DNA of 64,000 bases from an uncultured Bacteroides sp. (lineage in GTDB: Bacteria > Bacteroidota > Bacteroidia > Bacteroidales > Bacteroidaceae): NCBI RefSeq assembly GCF_963678845.1, contig NZ_OY787466.1, positions 124,001 through 188,000 of the forward strand. The letters are read 5' to 3'. Positions within the stretch are counted from its first letter, which is position 1; each line of letters begins with the position of its first letter. The translations under genes were made by a program, and so were the position numbers. This document shows positions 17,413 to 25,675 of this stretch, piece by piece. The notes below the pieces were generated by a model. It saw only the letters and a program-made list of their open reading frames with translations. It was not told the origin of the DNA and searched no databases.

Positions 17413-17733
17413 TCATCCCTCACTCCCTCACTATTTCGTTCAACAAGCTGAACAACAACTGATTGCACCGTGATGGATCGATTTTAACCATCACAAAACC
17501 ATCACAAAAGTCATGAACCCTCACTTTTTCGAGCTCAATCAGTAGATTTTACGCATAATTTGTTTTGAAAAACAAATCAAGCTGAGTTTGGTCCAATTTG
17601 GAGAAAAGTGACTCGCAAAAGTGAGGGATGACCCCAAAAGTGTGGGATTCGTGATGGATCAAAATGCTACCATCACTGCCTAATATATTATATTCTAATG
17701 TGTTACAAGAGATCGTGATGGAGTGATGGTAAC
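17413..17733. repeat. Composite cluster of doubled 7-bp words (GTGAGGG and GTGATGG)
   Basis: This gene-free stretch holds many copies of two related 7-bp words in both orientations. CCCTCACTCCCTCAC (two CCCTCAC words one base apart) is at 17416-17430. GTGATGG is at 17470-17476, CCATCACAAAACCATCAC at 17488-17505, CCCTCAC at 17518-17524, GTGAGGG at 17621-17627, GTGATGG at 17651-17657, CCATCAC at 17669-17675, and GTGATGGAGTGATGG at 17715-17729. Opposed copies could pair into several alternative hairpins. No reading frame of note is present. The design recalls the doubled-word arms of the elements at 59774-60103 and the cluster at 31563-31681. Confidence 0.65.
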
Positions 17734-17774
17734 TTTTTAATTTTTGTAGAATCTTTGCAAAGTGCGATGTAAAA

Positions 17775-17856
17775 AAACTCCCGCCTGCTTTTTTTGAAAC
17801 GTAATCGGATGTTGAGCAAACTCCCGCCTGCTTTCCAAAAAAGCAGGCGGGAGTTT
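17775..17856. repeat. 17-bp repeat present twice direct and once inverted
   Basis: AAACTCCCGCCTGCTTT occurs at 17775-17791 and again at 17818-17834. Its exact reverse complement is at 17840-17856, giving a 17-bp perfect stem over a 5-base loop with the second copy, or a larger loop with the first. On the minus strand the hairpin lies 81 bases past the stop codon of the DUF418 gene and could act as its terminator. Confidence 0.8.
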
Positions 17857-17936
17857 GAAGCGTTATTCGCCAATAAATCTCAGCTATTCACCAAGGAATT
17901 TTATTTATTGGAGAATGCTTTCTTCTTCTGAAAAGA

Positions 17937-19106
17937 CTATTTATCTGTCCCAACCCAGGTAGCCTTGTGCCAAATAAATTCTAGTGGTCCCTGACGGTGA
18001 CTCTTCATCCACCACGAACTGAAGAAACCTTGTAAGGTTCCAAGGGTAATGCCTATTAGTAAACAAAAAGTAGCTCCGGTGTATTGATATAGGCCTAAGC
18101 CAAAACCATAGTAGATAAATGAACCCAGAATTGACTGGATAATGTAATTGGATAAGCTCATGCGACCTATTGAAGAAAAATGAGTCAGAATCTTTTCAAA
18201 GGTTCTGGTCTGGAATAAAAGCACAAAACCCGAAACGAGGATTAGCATAAAAGCCAGGTTGTTCCATGAATTAAAGATGGTAAGAAATGGTCTGCGAATG
18301 GCTTCACTGTCAAACCAGGAAGCTGCGTTGCTCTTAATTATATATAGGGGAACAAAAGCAATAGCTGCATATATTATAGTTTTTTTCCAGAATATCTTAC
18401 TTTTAGGAGTTACTTTGAATAATGATTTTCGTCCGGCAAGCATTCCAAGCATGAACAATGATAAGGTCTGGAATACACGTCCATTCTCCCATGACCATTC
18501 CATAACAGCAATTCTGCCATTTGAAAGATTGCCTTCTATTGTATTGAATAATGAATCTTTTGGAATATACTCCGCCATCTTTCCGAAAAGAGCCCATGAT
18601 GCGGGATTTTGCATTTCTTTAGAGGGATCTGATAATCCCGATATCAAATTGATCAGTTCGTAAGGCTGAAGCATTAAGAAGATAGCTATTCCTAGAACAA
18701 TTTTGTTGCTGAATTTGGCCACCGGAATCAATCCGAATCCGATAATAGCATAAATAGTAAGGATGTCTCCTTGATAAAAAGCTGAATTAATAATGCCAAA
18801 GCCGAGTAAAAGAAGCAATCTCCATGCAAATCTTCCTCTGAAATCCTTGCCCGCTTTTTCCTGATTATGAGATTGAATAAAGAACGTTAATCCGAAAAGT
18901 AGAGCAAAAATGGCATACGATTTTCCTGCAAAAATAAAAAACAAACTATCCCATACACTTTTATCCAAAGTCTTTAACCAATCAGGGAAATAAGATGGTA
19001 TATAGTAAAAATCGAAATGTTCAAGGTTGTGAAGTAGCATAATTGAAATAATAGCAAATCCTCTCAAGGCATCTACTACATAGAGTCGTGACGAATTTTG
19101 ATTCAT
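17937..19106 (-). CDS. DUF418 family (YeiB-like) membrane protein
   Basis: A 389-residue inner-membrane protein with about nine hydrophobic helices. It opens with RLYVVDALRGFAI, the start typical of DUF418/YeiB proteins and related acyltransferase-3-like membrane proteins. It closes with SHRQGPLEFIWHKATW, the diagnostic DUF418 C-terminal block. The family is widespread in Bacteroidota; its role is unproven, though transport or envelope modification has been proposed. It stands alone, with a promoter element at 19143-19150 and the 17-bp hairpin repeat behind it. Confidence 0.88.
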   Translation of the reverse strand: MNQNSSRLYVVDALRGFAIISIMLLHNLEHFDFYYIPSYFPDWLKTLDKSVWDSLFFIFAGKSYAIFALLFGLTFFIQSHNQEKAGKDFRGRFAWRLLLLLGFGIINSAFYQGDILTIYAIIGFGLIPVAKFSNKIVLGIAIFLMLQPYELINLISGLSDPSKEMQNPASWALFGKMAEYIPKDSLFNTIEGNLSNGRIAVMEWSWENGRVFQTLSLFMLGMLAGRKSLFKVTPKSKIFWKKTIIYAAIAFVPLYIIKSNAASWFDSEAIRRPFLTIFNSWNNLAFMLILVSGFVLLFQTRTFEKILTHFSSIGRMSLSNYIIQSILGSFIYYGFGLGLYQYTGATFCLLIGITLGTLQGFFSSWWMKSHRQGPLEFIWHKATWVGTDK

Positions 19107-19142
19107 TAGTAACTAGATTTTTGTGTGTATTATTTTGGCTCT

Positions 19143-19150
19143 CAAAGATA
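19143..19150 (-). promoter_or_regulatory. -7 promoter element for the DUF418 gene
   Basis: The minus strand reads TATCTTTG, 36 bases before the ATG at 19106. Confidence 0.6.
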
Positions 19151-19247
19151 ATACTCTTTTGATAATAATTTGTACTGTTTGATCTGTTTTTTACATACTA
19201 ATGACCTCTTGTAAAAAAACTAATAAAGTTTATTTCTCTCGTCATGA

Positions 19248-19583
19248 TTATTGTCTTTTGATGCAGGTGGTTAGTAATAAAACTTTGTTGTTTACTAGTT
19301 TGCATATTTTTATCTGAAACAATTTTTCAGATGGTAGTAGTATTTGAAACTTAGGATAAACTTCTGCTAATAGTAATGTTTCATTGTCTTGTAAATGGTA
19401 TCCGAAAAGAAGACCAACATTTTTAATGTCATAGTCAGAAATCTCAGCATATAATACTTCTTCATCTAAATTGTTTAATTCTTGCTTTGTTTCAATATAG
19501 ATGTTAATGTGTTCTATAAATTGTGAGAATGTTTCTCTATTCATGCGCCAATAATTATCTCTTTTTTTAAGTCGAAGTATCAT
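19248..19583 (-). CDS. Hypothetical protein, 111 residues
   Basis: I do not recognise this protein. It is soluble, with a mixed helix and strand pattern, and has no signal peptide or known motif. An internal Met at residue 14 (MNRETFSQF) is an alternative start. I found no TAnnTTTG element before it. It sits at the edge of an unusually AT-rich stretch (19.1-20.8 kb) that also holds a small XRE regulator, which suggests recent acquisition. Its coding composition is more AT-rich than the flanking conserved genes. Confidence 0.45.
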   Translation of the reverse strand: MILRLKKRDNYWRMNRETFSQFIEHINIYIETKQELNNLDEEVLYAEISDYDIKNVGLLFGYHLQDNETLLLAEVYPKFQILLPSEKLFQIKICKLVNNKVLLLTTCIKRQ

Positions 19584-19923
19584 AAACTTATATTTTTTTA
19601 TTATAACTCAGGATTATTAATGAGTTAATAAATTAGTTCTCTGTATTAGATCTAATAAAGTTTGTTAAGCTATAATAGAGGTATTATTGAGGTATATTAA
19701 AACTTAAATAGAAATGTATGCTAAATAAAATCTTGATTATTAAATTAAATTATTTTTTTATCTATATTATATATTTATATATTACTGCAAATATATGTAT
19801 ATATATTTATATAAAAGAATGGGAGTCCTTTTTTGTTTTATTTATTTAGCTAAAATTATGTTAATATTAAATGTAATATATATTTTGCATTGGTTCTTTC
19901 TATTTAATATTACTCTGTTTCTA

Positions 19924-19951
19924 TAAATATCAATATATATATTGATATTTA
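19924..19951. repeat. 28-bp perfect palindrome in the AT-rich gap
   Basis: The half-site is TAAATATCAATATA, and the other half is its exact reverse complement. It is symmetrical to the base over 28 bases, more than expected by chance even in AT-rich DNA. Its length and position, about 420 bases ahead of an XRE-type regulator, make an operator possible. Confidence 0.65.
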
Positions 19952-20212
19952 ATGATTCTTGATATGGCTATATAAAATGAATTTATGCATTCTTTTTTTT
20001 TAGTAAAGTTATTGGTTGTTTAGTGAATTTAATTCTTATCTTATTTTATAAGTTTGTTTTCCTTTTGTTATATGAATACATAACCCTTTTCTTCTGTTTT
20101 TTAGCTATTTATAATTTGAATTATCGAGTTATTTTTATTAAAATTAAGTAAAAACACGGTTTAAATGATTCCTTTTTAGTGATGATAGTGCCGTTAATTA
20201 TAACTAATTTTC

Positions 20213-20220
20213 TATATTTG
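20213..20220 (+). promoter_or_regulatory. Possible -7 promoter element for the XRE regulator gene
   Basis: TATATTTG matches TAnnTTTG. It is 148 bases before the ATG, so the transcript would have a long leader. In such AT-rich DNA a chance match is possible. Confidence 0.35.
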
Positions 20221-20368
20221 TTTTTGTGGTTAACCTAGATACTTTAAATTTATTAACCAAGTGGTTTCTAATATAAGTTTTCTTAATCAAGCATATTCTT
20301 TTGCTTTTTTAGGAGAATCTAAATTTAGTGTTATTTAATATTTATATTTATAGAACAGATAAATAATT

Positions 20369-20650
20369 ATGCTCAAAATTCAGGCTATTTGTAAGGAAAA
20401 AGGATTAACCTTTCAAGAGGTGTCCAAACGTTTAGGAATATCATATCAATCACTCTATACGTCAATAAATGGGAATCCAACACTTAATATGTTAAGTCGA
20501 ATTGCTAAAGTCTTAGATGTTAGAGTTGTTGATTTGTTTGAAGAAGAAGTTGGGGGTGATGACTATAAAATATATATCGAACATAATGGCGAAAAAAGAT
20601 TAATTTCAAAAGATGATATAAGGTCTCTTTTTAACAGAAATGGGAAGTAG
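20369..20650 (+). CDS. Small XRE-type helix-turn-helix regulator
   Basis: A 93-residue protein with an XRE/Cro helix-turn-helix in residues about 5-58: GLTFQEVSKRLGISYQSLY is the two-helix motif, followed by NPTLNMLSRIAKVLDV. The C-terminal 30 residues include KIYIEHNGEKRLISKDDI, a short strand-rich tail. XRE proteins of this size bind DNA as dimers at palindromes. No toxin partner or phage gene adjoins it; the next gene downstream is a housekeeping ABC-F ATPase with its own promoter. The 28-bp palindrome upstream is a candidate target. Confidence 0.8.
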   Translation: MLKIQAICKEKGLTFQEVSKRLGISYQSLYTSINGNPTLNMLSRIAKVLDVRVVDLFEEEVGGDDYKIYIEHNGEKRLISKDDIRSLFNRNGK

Positions 20651-20825
20651 CTTTATGTATACAAAGTTATTATATGTTCTAAGTATTTGTTTTTGTATCT
20701 GTTTTTTTAATATTGTATGTTGATAATTTTTATTATGTAGACTGGTCGTTTCATTTTTTTTGTGTTATGTGCTTTTTTGTTTTGATTAAGAAACGTTTAA
20801 TAAGGCTATTTTTATGCTTTTGTTG

Positions 20826-20833
20826 TATCTTTG
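20826..20833 (+). promoter_or_regulatory. -7 promoter element for the ABC-F gene
   Basis: TATCTTTG matches TAnnTTTG, 35 bases before the ATG at 20869. Confidence 0.6.
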
Positions 20834-20868
20834 CACTTTAGTAAGAAAAGAGACAACAATATATAAAG

Positions 20869-22815
20869 ATGGTTTCAGTAGAAGGATTAAAAGTAGAGTT
20901 TAATGCCAAAGCACTATTCGATGGTGTATCGTATGTGATAAACAAGAAAGATCGCATCGGTCTGGTTGGGAAAAATGGTGCAGGGAAATCTACCATGCTA
21001 AAGATATTGGCAGGATTACAGGTTCCCACGGCTGGCATAGTTGCCGCACCAAAAGATGTGACCATTGGTTATCTTCCACAGGTGATGATTTTAAGTGATA
21101 AGCATACCGTGATGGAGGAGGCCGAACAGGCGTTTGAACATATTTTTGAGCTTCAAGCGGACATTGAACGGATGAATCAGGAGTTGGCGGACAGAACTGA
21201 TTACGAATCAGAAAGCTATCACAAACTGATTGACCGGTTTACACATGAAAATGAACGATACTTGATGATGGGTGGAACCAATTATCAGGCGGAGATTGAG
21301 CGTACTCTCGTGGGGCTGGGTTTCAGTAGAGATGACTTTTCTCGTTCTACTTCCGAGTTCAGTGGTGGATGGCGTATGCGTATCGAGTTGGCAAAGCTCT
21401 TGCTCAGACGACCGGATGTACTTCTTCTCGATGAGCCTACCAACCACCTTGATATTGAAAGTATCCAATGGCTGGAGAATTTTCTTTCTACTCGTTGCAA
21501 CGCGGTGGTGTTGGTGTCTCACGACCGTGCATTTATTGATGCGGTAACTACCCGTACTATTGAAATTAGTTGTGGAAAAATATACGATTATAAGGTTCCT
21601 TATTCACGCTTTGTAGAACTTCGTAAAGAACGAAGAGAACAACAGTTGCGTGCTTATGAGAATCAGCAAAAACAGATTCAGGAAACGGAAGATTTTGTGG
21701 AACGTTTCCGCTATAAAGCAACGAAAGCTGTACAGGTGCAGAGTCGTATCAAACAGTTGGAAAAGATTGAACGTCTTGAAGTGGACGATGAAGATAATTC
21801 TACGTTGAGGCTTAAGTTTCCACCGGCTGCTCGTTCGGGAAATTACCCTATTATTGCAGAGGATTTGAAAAAGGCTTATGGCAATCATGTGGTTTATCAT
21901 GATGTGAATCTCACTATTAACCGTGGTGAAAAGATTGCTTTTGTGGGAAAGAACGGTGAAGGAAAATCCACATTGGTGAAATGTATCATGGGCGATATTG
22001 ATTATGAAGGCAAGCTGACTATTGGACATAATGTCCAGATTGGCTATTTTGCACAGAATCAGGCGCAAATGCTGGACGAGAGTCTCACTGTGTTCGACAC
22101 TATTGATTATGTGGCAACAGGAGATATCCGCACAAAGATTCGTGATATACTGGGCGCTTTCATGTTTGGAGGTGAAGCTTCCGATAAGAAAGTCAAGGTA
22201 CTTTCCGGTGGAGAACGTACTCGTTTGGCCATGATCAAGCTGTTGCTGGAACCGGTTAATCTTCTTATTCTGGATGAGCCTACCAATCACTTGGATATGC
22301 GCACAAAGGATGTGCTTAAAGATGCAATTAAGGATTTTGACGGAACCGTGATTATTGTTTCTCACGACCGTGAATTTTTGGACGGGCTGGTTACTAAGGT
22401 CTACGAGTTTGGTGGGGGAGTAGTTAGAGAGCACTTGGGTGGTATTTATGACTTCCTGCAGAAAAAGAAAATGGACAGTCTTAATGAACTGCAACGCAAG
22501 TCCGAATTATCAGTTTCTCCTACGGCTCAGAATAGTGAATCGGAAGCTGTATCTGAAAATAAACTTTCATACGAAGCACAGAAGGAGCTGAATAAAAAAC
22601 TTCGCAAACTGGAAAAGCAGGTTGCTGATTGTGAGAAAAAAATAGAAGAGCTGGAAGATAAAATCTCCGCAGTTGAAATAAAAATGGCTACTCCAGAAGG
22701 GGCTTCGGATATGGAACTCTATGCAAAGCATCAAAACCTGAAGCAAGAGATGGACAACATCGTGGAAGAGTGGGAGCTTGCTTCTATAGAATTGGATGAA
22801 GCGAAAAGTGAATAA
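20869..22815 (+). CDS. ABC-F family ATPase (ribosome-associated translation factor type)
   Basis: A 648-residue cytoplasmic protein with two ABC ATPase domains and no membrane segment. The first Walker A is GKNGAGKST (34-42), with signature FSGGWRMR and Walker B LLLDEPTNHLD. A charged linker with coiled-coil character (about 240-320) carries the family P-site interaction region. The second Walker A is GKNGEGKST (361-368) with signature LSGGERTR. The last 100 residues form a coiled coil rich in K and E, as in Uup. ABC-F proteins act on the ribosome to relieve stalling or protect from antibiotics. The domain order with a C-terminal coiled coil is closest to Uup; an antibiotic resistance role is less likely. 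Confidence 0.88.
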   Translation: MVSVEGLKVEFNAKALFDGVSYVINKKDRIGLVGKNGAGKSTMLKILAGLQVPTAGIVAAPKDVTIGYLPQVMILSDKHTVMEEAEQAFEHIFELQADIERMNQELADRTDYESESYHKLIDRFTHENERYLMMGGTNYQAEIERTLVGLGFSRDDFSRSTSEFSGGWRMRIELAKLLLRRPDVLLLDEPTNHLDIESIQWLENFLSTRCNAVVLVSHDRAFIDAVTTRTIEISCGKIYDYKVPYSRFVELRKERREQQLRAYENQQKQIQETEDFVERFRYKATKAVQVQSRIKQLEKIERLEVDDEDNSTLRLKFPPAARSGNYPIIAEDLKKAYGNHVVYHDVNLTINRGEKIAFVGKNGEGKSTLVKCIMGDIDYEGKLTIGHNVQIGYFAQNQAQMLDESLTVFDTIDYVATGDIRTKIRDILGAFMFGGEASDKKVKVLSGGERTRLAMIKLLLEPVNLLILDEPTNHLDMRTKDVLKDAIKDFDGTVIIVSHDREFLDGLVTKVYEFGGGVVREHLGGIYDFLQKKKMDSLNELQRKSELSVSPTAQNSESEAVSENKLSYEAQKELNKKLRKLEKQVADCEKKIEELEDKISAVEIKMATPEGASDMELYAKHQNLKQEMDNIVEEWELASIELDEAKSE

Positions 22816-22925
22816 ATAAACTCTCGAATATTTTTTGTATAAATAACATCACCCATGTGATTTTATTCTTTTCTTTGCGTCAGATTGATTAACTAGAGGA
22901 TACAAAGTAAATTAAATAATAACGT

Positions 22926-24959
22926 ATGAAATTGAAGAATTATTTACCGCTAATTGCATTCTGTTTGATGAGTACAGGGTGGAATAGCGAAATGAGTGCT
23001 CAGCTAGCTCCTGGAGTTAACTTTGATAATCTTGATAAGACCGCTTTACCGGGAACCAGTTTTTATAAGTATGCTTGCGGTGGATGGATGAAAAATAATC
23101 CACTGACAGGTGAATATGCACGTTTTGGATCTTTTGATAAACTTGCCGAAAACAATCGTTCACAGTTAAAAGGACTGATTGAAGGACTTGCAAAAGTAAA
23201 AAGCCAGCAGGGAACAGTGGCTCAAAAGATTGGTGACCTGTATAACATTGCCATGGATAGTGCGAAGCTGAATAAAGAGGGAGCAGCTCCTATCAAACCT
23301 TATCTGAAGAAAATTGCTTCTTTAAAGAGTAAATCGGCTATCTATCCTTTATTGGCGGAAATGCGTACAATGGGGTTTGATCCATATTTTACGGTTTATG
23401 TGAGCAGCGACGATATGAACAGTTCTATGAATATGGTTCATACATATCAAAGCGGCATTAGCATGGGTGAACGTGAGTATTACCTGGAAAATGATGCTAA
23501 AACCAAGGAAATTCGTGATAAATACAAATTACATGTTGTAAAGATGTTCCAGTTAGCTGGTTATGACAAAGCTTCTGCTCAAAAAGCAATGACTGCTGTT
23601 ATGGCTATTGAAACCCGATTGGCAAAAACTGCTCGTACAAAGGTTGAACTAAGAGATCCTCATGCAAACTATAACAAGTTAACAATTGCCGATCTGAAAA
23701 AACAATACCCTTCTTTTGGTTGGGATATTTTCTTCACTGATTTTGGATTGAAAGGTCTTAAAGAAATCAGTGTTGGTCAGCCTGCTTCTTTAAAGGAAGC
23801 GGTGAATATCATCAACACTGTTCCGTTGAAAGATCAGATAGCTTACTTGCAATGGAAATTGATTGATGCTTCTGCTTCTTATTTAAGTGATGTTATCAAT
23901 GCTCAGAACTTTGATTTCTACAGTAAGACAATGAATGGTGTGAAAGAGATGAAACCTCGTTGGAAACGTGCTGTGTCAGTAGTGGACGGTTCTTTGGGTG
24001 AAGCAGTTGGTCAGATGTATACTGAAAAATATTTCCCTGCAGCAGCAAAGGAAAGAATGGTGACTCTAGTGAAGAATCTTCAGGTTTCATTAGGTCAGCG
24101 TATTCAGAATCTGGCTTGGATGAGCAATGAAACAAAAGCAAAAGCTCAGGAGAAGTTATCTGCATTCCACGTAAAAATAGGATATCCTGATAAATGGAGA
24201 GACTATTCTGCATTGCAGATAAAGAATGATTCATATTGGGCAAATGTAGAACGTGCTAATCGTTTCGAAACTGCTTACATGATTAATAAGGCTAATAAAC
24301 CGGTTGATAAGGATGAATGGCAAATGACTCCGCAAACTGTGAATGCATATTATAATCCTACCACAAATGAAATTTGCTTCCCTGCTGGAATCCTGCAATA
24401 TCCTTTCTTTGATATGAATGCGGATGATGCTTTCAATTATGGAGCAATTGGTGTGGTAATAGGACATGAAATGACTCACGGATTCGATGATCAGGGTAGA
24501 CAATATGATAAAGACGGAAACCTGAAAGACTGGTGGACTGCAGAAGATGCAAAGAACTTTGAAACTCGTGCAGCTGTAATGGCAAACTTCTTTGATAATA
24601 TTGAAGTTGCTCCGGGTGTACATGCAAACGGTAAGTTTACTCTTGGTGAGAATATCGCCGATCACGGTGGTCTTCAGATTTCTTTCCAGGCATTTGAAAA
24701 CGCAACAGCAAATGCTCCTCTTGGATCAATTGATGGTTTTACTCCTGAACAACGTTTCTTCCTGGCTTATGCAGGTGTCTGGGCAGGAAATATTCGTCCT
24801 GAAGCAATTCTGAGCCGTACAAAATCTGATCCTCACTCTTTAGGAGAATGGCGCGTAAACGGAGCTCTTCCTCAGATTGGCGCATGGTACAAGGCTTTCA
24901 ATATCACTGATAAAGATCCAATGTATCTTCCTGTTGAGAAGAGAGTCTCTATTTGGTAA
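22926..24959 (+). CDS. pepO: Secreted M13 family zinc metallopeptidase (PepO/neprilysin-like)
   Basis: A 677-residue protein with a signal peptide (about residues 1-25, ending near MSAQ). It has the long helical N-terminal domain of the M13 family, beginning LPGTSFYKYACGGWM. The zinc site is GHEMTHGFDDQG, with H514, E515 and H518; the third ligand E575 and D579 are in GENIADHGG. The ending, VEKRVSIW, is the usual bacterial M13 C-terminus. These enzymes cut oligopeptides outside the cytoplasm. The gene stands alone and is closed by a strong terminator. The symbol follows the family name only. Confidence 0.9.
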   Translation: MKLKNYLPLIAFCLMSTGWNSEMSAQLAPGVNFDNLDKTALPGTSFYKYACGGWMKNNPLTGEYARFGSFDKLAENNRSQLKGLIEGLAKVKSQQGTVAQKIGDLYNIAMDSAKLNKEGAAPIKPYLKKIASLKSKSAIYPLLAEMRTMGFDPYFTVYVSSDDMNSSMNMVHTYQSGISMGEREYYLENDAKTKEIRDKYKLHVVKMFQLAGYDKASAQKAMTAVMAIETRLAKTARTKVELRDPHANYNKLTIADLKKQYPSFGWDIFFTDFGLKGLKEISVGQPASLKEAVNIINTVPLKDQIAYLQWKLIDASASYLSDVINAQNFDFYSKTMNGVKEMKPRWKRAVSVVDGSLGEAVGQMYTEKYFPAAAKERMVTLVKNLQVSLGQRIQNLAWMSNETKAKAQEKLSAFHVKIGYPDKWRDYSALQIKNDSYWANVERANRFETAYMINKANKPVDKDEWQMTPQTVNAYYNPTTNEICFPAGILQYPFFDMNADDAFNYGAIGVVIGHEMTHGFDDQGRQYDKDGNLKDWWTAEDAKNFETRAAVMANFFDNIEVAPGVHANGKFTLGENIADHGGLQISFQAFENATANAPLGSIDGFTPEQRFFLAYAGVWAGNIRPEAILSRTKSDPHSLGEWRVNGALPQIGAWYKAFNITDKDPMYLPVEKRVSIW

Positions 24960-24985
24960 TAGTAGTTTTTGGTTATAATAGTGTA

Positions 24986-25026
24986 AGAGGTAAAAGCCCA
25001 AGTAATTGGCTTTTACCTCTTTTTTC
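24986..25026 (+). terminator. Rho-independent terminator after the M13 peptidase gene
   Basis: AGAGGTAAAAGCC and GGCTTTTACCTCT form a 13-bp stem over a short loop, followed by TTTTTTC. Confidence 0.9.
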
Positions 25027-25075
25027 TTTTCTTTCTGGCTAGAAACAACTACCTTAGCACCGAAATATTATAAAA

Positions 25076-25462
25076 ATGAAAAAGAGGAGATATACCGGTT
25101 GGTTTTTGTTGTTGGTCAGCATGTTGGTGCTGATTGTACCGGTATTGCCCCATCATCATCATTTTGAGGATGAGATTTGTTTGCAGGGTGATGCGGATTC
25201 TCCTACGAAGCCTCACCATCAGGCAGAACAAGATTGTGACGGCTATTGCATTACCCAACTTCACTTTTCGATTCAGCATCACGATGATGTGAATGTACAA
25301 CCTCACTTCTGGCAGGTTATTACACTTTTTCCGGCTTCTTTTATACATTCATTGCTTCCTCCGAGGCTCGAATCATTTGACCGTCTTTATTTCTTTATTG
25401 AAGCTCTTCATGGAGCGGGCGTTTTCCATGCTATAAATCTTCGCGGCCCGCCCACACTTTAA
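25076..25462 (+). CDS. His-rich exported protein ahead of the metal pump (DUF6769-like)
   Basis: A 128-residue protein with an N-terminal membrane or signal segment (residues about 8-24), then HHHH and several more His, Asp and Cys pairs (CLQGD, PHHQAEQDCDGYC, QHHDD). This His-rich region would bind divalent metals in the periplasm. Small proteins like this sit in front of CusA/CzcA pump genes in other Bacteroides; I recall the family as DUF6769. The role is inferred from position: a metal-binding accessory to the pump. A near-match promoter element TACCTTAG is at 25050-25057. The 213-base gap to the pump gene holds nothing I can name. Confidence 0.7.
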   Translation: MKKRRYTGWFLLLVSMLVLIVPVLPHHHHFEDEICLQGDADSPTKPHHQAEQDCDGYCITQLHFSIQHHDDVNVQPHFWQVITLFPASFIHSLLPPRLESFDRLYFFIEALHGAGVFHAINLRGPPTL

Positions 25463-25675
25463 ATAGGTGTGGATTTACTAACTACAATCTGCATGTTTTT
25501 GGCTTTAAGGCCAAGTTTAATTAACGAAAAACTGATATTTATTGTTTCTGTATATCATGGTTGAAATTCATTTTTAGCTGTGTAAAAGAATCAATACCTG
25601 TTAGTTCTTTGTTCTTTATTTACTAATATCTTATAGTTATTAGTTCTGTATTAATTTTATAAAAGCAGATATTTC

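Larger units (their letters stand above)
19584..20368. other. 785-base AT-rich gap without a recognisable gene
   Basis: No credible coding region on either strand. The stretch is very AT-rich, with runs of alternating TA. It contains a 28-bp perfect palindrome at 19924-19951 and a promoter-like TATATTTG at 20213-20220. It may be the remnant of a lost gene or the regulatory DNA of the downstream XRE gene. Confidence 0.6.

Noticed and set aside
17413..17856. CRISPR-like array
   Set aside because: The repeated words are 7-17 bases, occur in both orientations and have irregular spacing, and no cas gene is present.
21604..22494. 296-residue minus-strand open frame
   Set aside because: It lies wholly antisense to the well-supported ABC-F gene and has no recognisable motif.
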